From positions 1-64,000 of the forward strand of contig SVFN01000012.1 in assembly GCA_015056815.1 (NCBI GenBank): 64,000 nt of DNA, read 5' to 3'. Positions 59,173 through 64,000 of the stretch are shown here, in pieces; positions within the stretch are counted from its first letter, which is position 1; each line of letters opens with the position of its first letter. Under the pieces are notes generated by a model. The model ran no database searches. It was not told the origin of the DNA and saw only the letters and a list, made by a program, of their open reading frames with translations. This DNA comes from Lachnospiraceae bacterium (GTDB lineage Bacteria > Bacillota > Clostridia > Lachnospirales > Lachnospiraceae). The position numbers and the translations under genes are program-made.

Positions 59173-60105
59173 ATGTTTACAGACAGGATACTGTTAACAG
59201 CAGGACTGGAGGGAGCCGCTGATACGATCAATGAGGCGCTGGAGGCGGCAAATCTGCAGGATGTGCAGAAAAAGATCAGCATATTTGAAAAGTTTCTGCA
59301 GGAACTTCCGCAGAAAGCGTTAAATCTGGGCGTCAGGGTCGTGCTTGCCCTGCTGGTGTTTGTGGTTGGCGGGCAGATTATCAAACTGATCCGCAAGATT
59401 CTGAAAAAATCGCTGATCAGGGCAGGGGCAGATACAGGCGTGATTCAGTTTTTGGATTCATTGATAAAGGCCGTATTATATGTGATCCTGATCATGATGA
59501 TCGGTACCAGCTTTGGGCTGGATGCAGCAAGCGTCATTGCAGTGGTCGGTTCGGCGGGAGTCGCTGTCGGCCTTGCGCTGCAGGGAAGCCTTTCCAATTT
59601 TGCGGGCGGAGTTTTGATCCTGCTTTTGAAGCCGTTTAAGGTTGGAGATTATATCATTGAGGATACGAAGGGAAATGAGGGAGTTGTTTCGGAAATCCAG
59701 CTTTTTTATACGAAGCTGACGACACCGGATGACCGGATCGTGGTTTTGCCAAACGGGACACTGGCAAATTCAAGTCTGACAAATGTGACAACTACTTATA
59801 AGAGGCGCCTGACAGTACAGGTCGGAATCTCTTATCGGGCGGATCTGAAAAAAGCAAAACAGGTCATGCACGATGCTGTTTCTGCCGATGCGGGTGTACT
59901 GAAGGAAGAACCTGTCGTGACCTTTGTGGATGAGCTTGGCGATTCGGCAGTGGTGCTTGGCACCCATTGTTATGTGCGCAATGAAGATTACTGGAGTGTC
60001 AGATGGCGTCTGCTGGAGGAGATCAAGCTGGCATTTGATGAAGAAGGAGTAGAGATTCCTTATCCGCAGCTTGATGTACATATGAGCAAGGAGATGACTG
60101 AATGA
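59173..60105 (+). CDS. mscS: small-conductance mechanosensitive channel (MscS family)
   Basis: The protein is 310 residues. There are three membrane helices: about 48-72, 95-115 and the pore helix about 120-150 with the Gly/Ala-rich VVGSAGVAVGLALQGSLSNFAGGV. The cytoplasmic domain has the typical PFKVGDYIIEDTKGNEGVV and NGTLANSSLTNVT and ends in the beta-barrel and C-terminal strand. It opens under membrane tension to release solutes. The ATG has GGAG upstream. Its stop codon overlaps the ATG of the repeat protein (ATGA, 60102-60105), so the two are translationally coupled. It may also be co-transcribed with glgB. Confidence 0.93.
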   Translation: MFTDRILLTAGLEGAADTINEALEAANLQDVQKKISIFEKFLQELPQKALNLGVRVVLALLVFVVGGQIIKLIRKILKKSLIRAGADTGVIQFLDSLIKAVLYVILIMMIGTSFGLDAASVIAVVGSAGVAVGLALQGSLSNFAGGVLILLLKPFKVGDYIIEDTKGNEGVVSEIQLFYTKLTTPDDRIVVLPNGTLANSSLTNVTTTYKRRLTVQVGISYRADLKKAKQVMHDAVSADAGVLKEEPVVTFVDELGDSAVVLGTHCYVRNEDYWSVRWRLLEEIKLAFDEEGVEIPYPQLDVHMSKEMTE

Positions 60106-61148
60106 GTTTGTTTGAAAAAAAAGATAAGGGGCTAAAGCCAAATCAGGGATACAATCCGAATCCTGCATACAGTGCGAACCGGCACGAAGAAGGAGGCCCT
60201 GTGAATAAAGTCTGGAAGGGCAGCACGACCGGGACCAATACGGGATACAATCCGAATCCTGCATACAGCGCAAGTCAGCACGAGGAAGAAGGTCCCATTA
60301 ATAAAATCTGGAAAGGCAGTACGACCGGGACCAATACGGGATACAATCCGAATCCTGCATACAGTGTAAGTCAGCAGGAAGAAGAAGGCCCTGTAAATAA
60401 GGTCTGGAAGGGCAGTACGACGGGGACGAACGCAGGGTATAATCCGAACCCTGCATACAGTGCGAACAGGCAGGAAGAAGAAGGCCCTGTGAACAGGATC
60501 TGGAAACCGAGTGAAGCGACGGGGACGAACGCAGGGTATAATCCGAACCCTGCATTTAGCGCGAACAGGCAGGAGGAAGAGGGACCGGTCAATAAAGTCT
60601 GGAAGCCTGACACAGCTTCCGGAACGAATACAGGATATAATCCGAATCCTGCATTTAGCCGGAATGAGTCAAAAGAAGAAGACCCCATGTCCTACCAGAA
60701 GATCTGGTCGGGCGGAGAGGTGCATACCAACACCGGATATAATCCGAATCCTGCTTTTAGCCAGAGTGCAGTATCGGAAGGTATGGATGCAGTGGATGAG
60801 GCGGAAGAGGAAGAAGAAGCGGTCCTGGAACGGCGGGAAGAAATGTATAATGATATGTTCCGGCAGGATAATAAGTTCGCTTCGGAACAAAATGTATGGA
60901 AAGCAACAGACAAGGCCGGGAAGACAAAAGACAGGATGTATAAGAGTCAGGAATGGGATGCCCACACCAAGACGGAGGATTATCAGGCGGAGAGAGCCAA
61001 ATGGAATGCAATGGCACCCAAATGGGATGAGGAAACCCGATACCGCAAGGGAAAACAGAACCAGGGCTGGAATCCGCAAAAGCCGGTCGAAAAGAAAGGG
61101 CTTGAGCAGAATGAACTCTGGAATACGCTGGGAGATCCATTTGAATAA
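60102..61148 (+). CDS. GYNPNP-repeat protein, unknown
   Basis: The protein is 348 residues. After a 15-residue basic start (KKDKGLKPNQ), a 32-34 residue unit repeats six times and begins a seventh: each opens GYNPNPAYS or GYNPNPAFS, then a variable stretch with EEEGPVN, then KVW or KIW, and a TGTNTG linker. Unit starts are at 60147, 60243, 60339, 60435, 60534, 60633 and 60735. An acidic coil (EAEEEEEAVLERREEMYND) and a Trp-rich charged C-terminus (QEWDAH, KWNAMAPKWD, NQGWNPQKPVE, LWNTLGDPFE) follow. There is no signal peptide or membrane helix, so it is cytosolic. It probably forms short regularly spaced binding motifs. It is translated from the same mRNA as MscS (4-bp overlap). Confidence 0.8.
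   Translation: MSLFEKKDKGLKPNQGYNPNPAYSANRHEEGGPVNKVWKGSTTGTNTGYNPNPAYSASQHEEEGPINKIWKGSTTGTNTGYNPNPAYSVSQQEEEGPVNKVWKGSTTGTNAGYNPNPAYSANRQEEEGPVNRIWKPSEATGTNAGYNPNPAFSANRQEEEGPVNKVWKPDTASGTNTGYNPNPAFSRNESKEEDPMSYQKIWSGGEVHTNTGYNPNPAFSQSAVSEGMDAVDEAEEEEEAVLERREEMYNDMFRQDNKFASEQNVWKATDKAGKTKDRMYKSQEWDAHTKTEDYQAERAKWNAMAPKWDEETRYRKGKQNQGWNPQKPVEKKGLEQNELWNTLGDPFE
60147..60734 (+). repeat. in-frame tandem repeat of six 96-102 bp units
   Basis: Six full units code for the GYNPNP repeats; a seventh partial one starts at 60735. The first four units are the most alike at DNA level, which suggests recent duplication or slippage. Confidence 0.85.
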
Positions 61149-61193
61149 TCTGTTAAAAAAATAAAAACTTTGATCGGTGTAAAGAAAAAACAC

Positions 61194-61222
61194 TTGACAC
61201 CCACTTTGCTTTCGTGTATGAT
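61194..61222 (+). promoter_or_regulatory. sigma-A promoter of the ylxM-ffh operon
   Basis: Perfect TTGACA (61194-61199), 17-bp spacer, TATGAT (61217-61222). The predicted start near 61229 lies after the 5' arm of the overlapping hairpin. Confidence 0.85.
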
Positions 61223-61255
61223 AAACAAGGTCGCGCGAAAAAAGTGGGTGTTTTT
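61197..61255 (+). terminator. terminator hairpin embedded in the ylxM promoter
   Basis: ACACCCACTTT (61197-61207) pairs perfectly with AAAGTGGGTGT (61241-61251), then TTTT and the ATG of ylxM. It would end transcripts of the GYNPNP gene. Confidence 0.7.
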
Positions 61256-61570
61256 ATGGAAAAAATCGTTGAGCAGGGACTTTTATATGACTTTTATGGA
61301 GAACTTCTGACAGAACACCAGAGACAGATTTATGAGGATGCGGTGTATCAGGATATGTCTCTTGGCGAGATCGCTTCGGATTACGGTATTTCCAGACAAG
61401 GTGTCCATGATCTGATCAGACGCTGTGATAAGATCCTGGCAGACTATGAATCGAAGCTTCATCTGGTGGAGCGATTTGGAAGTATCAAGCGTAAGATCAC
61501 GCAGATACAGGCAAGTGAGAATCTGCCGGAAATACGCAGGCTGACTGCTGAAATTTTAGAGGAGCTGTAG
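61256..61570 (+). CDS. ylxM: YlxM-family helix-turn-helix protein, SRP operon partner
   Basis: The protein is 104 residues. YlxM/p13 pattern: [20 protein letters not shown], then a sigma-region-4-like helix-turn-helix ([20 protein letters not shown]) and a helical tail. Homologues sit directly before ffh, and relatives stimulate or regulate the SRP GTPase; direct DNA binding is also possible. The start is ATG 61256, directly after the terminator T run. The ribosome site is weak (GTGGGTG in the hairpin 3' arm). The stop abuts ffh (2-bp gap). Confidence 0.93.
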   Translation: MEKIVEQGLLYDFYGELLTEHQRQIYEDAVYQDMSLGEIASDYGISRQGVHDLIRRCDKILADYESKLHLVERFGSIKRKITQIQASENLPEIRRLTAEILEEL

Positions 61571-61571
61571 T

Positions 61572-62927
61572 ATGGCATTTGAGAGTTTAACAGAGAAACT
61601 TCAGAATGTATTTAAGAACCTTCGCAGCAAGGGACGTTTGACACAGGAAGATGTCAAAGCGGCATGTAAAGAAGTCAAAATGGCTCTTTTGGAGGCGGAT
61701 GTCAACTTTAAAGTTGTAAAGCAGTTTATCAAGTCAGTAGAGGCCAGGGCGATCGGAGCCGATGTTATGAACGGATTGAATCCCGGACAGATGGTGATCA
61801 AGATCGTCAACGAGGAGATGATCTCGTTGATGGGTTCCGAGACGACAGAGATCCAGTTCCAGCCCGGTAAAGCGATCACAGTTATTATGATGTGTGGTCT
61901 GCAGGGTGCCGGTAAAACAACGACTACGGCAAAGCTGGCAGGGAAGTTTAAGCAAAAAGGCAAGAAGTGTCTGCTGGTGGCCTGTGATGTTTACCGCCCG
62001 GCGGCGATCAAGCAGTTACAGGTCAACGGAGAGAAGCAGGGAGTGGAGGTCTTCTCCATGGGAGAGAATCACAGCCCGGTGGATATTGCGAAGGCAGCTT
62101 ATGAGCATGCTGTCAAAAACGGCCATAATGTAGTGATCTTGGATACAGCCGGACGACTTCATATCGATGAAAGCATGATGGAAGAACTCCACGAGATCAA
62201 AGAGAATGTGACGGTACATCAGACGATTTTGGTAGTGGATGTTATGACCGGACAGGATGCGGTCAATGTTGCCAAGGAGTTTGATGATAAGGTAGGCATT
62301 GACGGAGTTATCCTTTCCAAAGTGGATGGGGATTCCAGAGGCGGTGCAGCACTTTCAGTCAAGGCAGTGACCGGCAAGCCGATCCTGTATGCAGGTATGG
62401 GTGAAAAGCTTTCAGATCTGGAGCAGTTTTATCCGGATCGTATGGCGAACAGGATTCTCGGTATGGGAGATGTGTTATCACTGATCGAGAAGGCTCAGGC
62501 AAGCATGGACATCGATGAGGACAAAGAAAAAGAAATGACTGCCCGCATGAAAAAGGGTAAGTTCGATTTCGAAGACTATCTTGAAAGCATGAAGCAGATG
62601 AGGAATATGGGTGGGCTGTCATCGATCTTAAGTATGTTACCGAGCATGGGAATGAATACAGGCGGAGCGGATTTGGAATCCATGGTGGATGAAAAGCAAC
62701 TTGCCCAGATGGAAGCAATCGTGCTTTCCATGACGCCGCAGGAGAGACGTAATCCTAAATTGCTGAATCCCAGTCGCAAGCACAGGATCGCGAAAGGTGC
62801 AGGTGTGGATATCGCGGTTGTGAACCGTTTTATCAAACAGTTTGAACAGAGCCAGAAGATGATGAAACAGATTCCCGGCATGATGGGTGGCAAAGGCAGA
62901 AAAGGAAAATTTAGATTTCCTTTCTAA
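61572..62927 (+). CDS. ffh: signal recognition particle protein Ffh
   Basis: The protein is 451 residues. The N domain is followed by the G domain with GLQGAGKTTTTAKLAG (G1), LDTAGRLHIDE (G3), DVYRPAA (SRP-specific), and SKVDGDSRGGAAL (G4). The M domain is Met-rich (MKQMRNMGG, MLPSMGMNTGG, MMKQIPGMMGG), with a basic RNA-binding region (NPKLLNPSRKHRIAKGAG). It binds signal sequences and 4.5S RNA and delivers ribosomes to FtsY. The ribosome site (GAGGAG) lies in the ylxM end. Confidence 0.97.
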   Translation: MAFESLTEKLQNVFKNLRSKGRLTQEDVKAACKEVKMALLEADVNFKVVKQFIKSVEARAIGADVMNGLNPGQMVIKIVNEEMISLMGSETTEIQFQPGKAITVIMMCGLQGAGKTTTTAKLAGKFKQKGKKCLLVACDVYRPAAIKQLQVNGEKQGVEVFSMGENHSPVDIAKAAYEHAVKNGHNVVILDTAGRLHIDESMMEELHEIKENVTVHQTILVVDVMTGQDAVNVAKEFDDKVGIDGVILSKVDGDSRGGAALSVKAVTGKPILYAGMGEKLSDLEQFYPDRMANRILGMGDVLSLIEKAQASMDIDEDKEKEMTARMKKGKFDFEDYLESMKQMRNMGGLSSILSMLPSMGMNTGGADLESMVDEKQLAQMEAIVLSMTPQERRNPKLLNPSRKHRIAKGAGVDIAVVNRFIKQFEQSQKMMKQIPGMMGGKGRKGKFRFPF

Positions 62928-62971
62928 ATAAATATTAACAATAGTACATGAAATTACGGAGGTAAAGAAAA

Positions 62972-63217
62972 ATGGCAGTAAAAATCAGATTAAGAAGAAT
63001 GGGACAGAAGAAGAATCCAATTTATAGAGTGATCGTAGCAGATTCAAGAAGCCCTAGAGATGGTAGATTCATCGAGGAGATCGGTACTTACGATCCTAAT
63101 GTTGAGCCTTACGCATTCAAAGTGGATGAGGAGCTTGCAAAGAAGTGGCTGTCAAACGGTGCACAGCCTACTGATGTCGTAGCAAGATTATTCAAAAACG
63201 CAGGTATTGAGAAATAA
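62972..63217 (+). CDS. rpsP: 30S ribosomal protein S16
   Basis: The protein is 81 residues. It begins [20 protein letters not shown] then [20 protein letters not shown], the universal S16 core, and ends with the short clostridial tail. A GGAGG ribosome site precedes it. It is the third gene of the ylxM-ffh-rpsP-khpA-rimM operon. Confidence 0.98.
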   Translation: MAVKIRLRRMGQKKNPIYRVIVADSRSPRDGRFIEEIGTYDPNVEPYAFKVDEELAKKWLSNGAQPTDVVARLFKNAGIEK

Positions 63218-63303
63218 GAGCAAAACTGTATTTGACAATGATATGAGCGAAGCGTTCTGATTGTATAAGACTGAAATTAGGAAGTACACTTTGGAGGTGT
63301 CGG

Positions 63304-63531
63304 ATGAAAGAATTAGTTGAAGTAATCGCTAAAGCTCTTGTTGACAATCCGGATGAAGTGGTAGTGACTGAGAAAGAACAGGGTAAGAATGTTATTATCG
63401 AGCTTCATGTGGCTTCTTCTGATATGGGTAAAGTAATAGGCAAGCAGGGAAGGATTGCCAAGGCGATCCGTTCTGTTGTAAAAGCGGCCTCATTGGGAGA
63501 GAACAAAAGGGTGGATGTAGAAATTGTATAA
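63304..63531 (+). CDS. khpA: KH-domain RNA-binding protein KhpA
   Basis: The protein is 75 residues, a single KH fold with the GxxG loop in DMGKVIGKQGRIAKAIRSVV. It resembles KhpA (YlqC), which with KhpB/Jag binds many transcripts and affects cell elongation in other Firmicutes. GGAGGTG ribosome site. It lies between rpsP and rimM as usual. Confidence 0.95.
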   Translation: MKELVEVIAKALVDNPDEVVVTEKEQGKNVIIELHVASSDMGKVIGKQGRIAKAIRSVVKAASLGENKRVDVEIV

Positions 63532-63538
63532 TTAGCGG

Positions 63539-63562
63539 ACAGGGACAGGTAACTGTCCCTGT
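63539..63562 (+). terminator. perfect 10-bp hairpin between khpA and rimM
   Basis: ACAGGGACAG pairs with CTGTCCCTGT across GTAA. The T run is missing (TGTGG), so it may attenuate or be a processing site rather than terminate the operon. Confidence 0.5.
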
Positions 63563-63648
63563 TGTGGTATAAAGGAAAAAGAAGATACGGAACAATCCGG
63601 ATATCGGGTTTTGACCCCGACATCATATTATAGCAGAAAGGGTTTTAT

Positions 63649-64000
63649 ATGGAAGATTTATTACAGGTTGGCGCGATCACGCAGCCTCATGGTGTACATG
63701 GTGAAGTAAAAGTATTTCCCACAACAGATGATCCGAAACGATTTAAAAAGCTGAAAGAGATTATCCTTGACACCGGAAAAGAAAAGAAGGTTTTGGAAAT
63801 AGAGAGCGTCAGGTTTTTTAAACAGTTCGTGATCCTTAAGTTTAAGGGGATGGATACGATGAATGATGTGGAGATCTATAAGCATAGAAATCTTTATGTC
63901 ACAAGGGAAAATGCCGTAAAATGTGCAAAGGATGAATACTTTATCGTGGATCTTATCGGATGCAGGGTAGTGGATGAGAATGACAGAGCATTGGGAATCT
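63649..64000 (+). CDS. rimM: 16S rRNA processing protein RimM (partial, cut by the window end)
   Basis: The first 117 codons are present. The RimM N-terminal domain is clear: [50 protein letters not shown], and the start of the PRC-barrel ([20 protein letters not shown]). RimM assists assembly of the 30S subunit head. The start is ATG 63649, with AAAGGG before it. The 3' end lies outside the window. trmD normally follows. Confidence 0.96.
   Translation, partial: MEDLLQVGAITQPHGVHGEVKVFPTTDDPKRFKKLKEIILDTGKEKKVLEIESVRFFKQFVILKFKGMDTMNDVEIYKHRNLYVTRENAVKCAKDEYFIVDLIGCRVVDENDRALGI

Noticed and set aside
60147..60790. Evenly spaced repeats considered as a CRISPR array
   Set aside because: The units are in frame, code for near-identical protein repeats, and there are no unique spacers and no cas genes.
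1..64000. tRNA and rRNA genes
   Set aside because: No gap shows the tRNA cloverleaf consensus (GGTTCGAATCC-like arm) or rRNA-like stretches; gaps are short and explained by other elements. A covariance search could still find a missed one.

Overview
The window reads as chromosomal DNA of an anaerobic, spore-forming Firmicute. Lachnospiraceae (Clostridia) fits best. Supporting genes are sporulation and coat genes (spoIVA, a spoVAF/GerA-family gene, cotJA-cotJB-cotJC), an oxygen-sensitive ribonucleotide reductase (nrdD-nrdG), a group-B-like [FeFe] hydrogenase, an EF-G paralogue, and a large modular polysaccharide-degrading exoprotein with a BspA-like leucine-rich tail. Coding density is high, Shine-Dalgarno sites are strong, and most genes lie on the + strand. 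I see no rRNA, tRNA, CRISPR array, prophage or complete insertion sequence.

Layout. 1-2.1 kb is a scarred region: the C-terminal remnant of an Rpn-type nuclease, then an ORF fusing the first ~50 residues of an ECF sigma factor to the inside of a surface protein. 2.2-10.1 kb: an XRE regulator, a UDP-sugar dehydrogenase with its own XRE domain, and the 1827-residue GH43/beta-helix exoenzyme. 10.2-20.1 kb: EF-G-like GTPase, spoIVA, purine nucleoside phosphorylase plus an amidohydrolase, a membrane MutS-like ATPase, RNase HI, a WYL regulator. 20.1-27.6 kb: nrdD-nrdG-dut, spoVAF, a DegV protein, cotJABC. 27.6-36.7 kb: a SHOCT protein, the hydrogenase, gltX plus a UvrD-type helicase, a DUF1292 protein, a GH13-like protein lacking key catalytic residues, a DUF5662 protein. 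36.7-45.4 kb: a Cys-rich protein, a T-box-controlled trpS, an RluA-type synthase, metF, a lactonase-like propeller, aroC, tgt-yajC. 45.5-54.1 kb: leuB-ilvD-ilvB, an L,D-transpeptidase, serC-serA. 54.1-61.1 kb: a small unknown, a TOPRIM/RecA-fold protein, glgB with a coiled-coil and Lys-rich tail, mscS overlapping a GYNPNP-repeat protein. 61.2-64 kb: the conserved ylxM-ffh-rpsP-khpA-rimM operon, cut by the window end.

Themes. (1) Four genes (spoIVA, the phosphorylase, spoVAF, ylxM) appear to start from promoters inside a terminator hairpin: the 5' arm lies in the promoter and the 3' arm is at or near the start of the new transcript. Read-through RNA would fold and terminate, and for three of them would also mask the ribosome site, while RNA from the gene's own promoter lacks the 5' arm. 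(2) A MITE-like repeat with 17-bp terminal inverted repeats occurs four times, whole or decayed. (3) Several proteins have unusual architecture: the ECF/surface chimera, the XRE-dehydrogenase fusion, the GH13 pseudoenzyme, GlgB with a histone-H1-like tail, and the GYNPNP repeat protein encoded with mscS.

All family calls come from reading motifs by eye; no database search was run.
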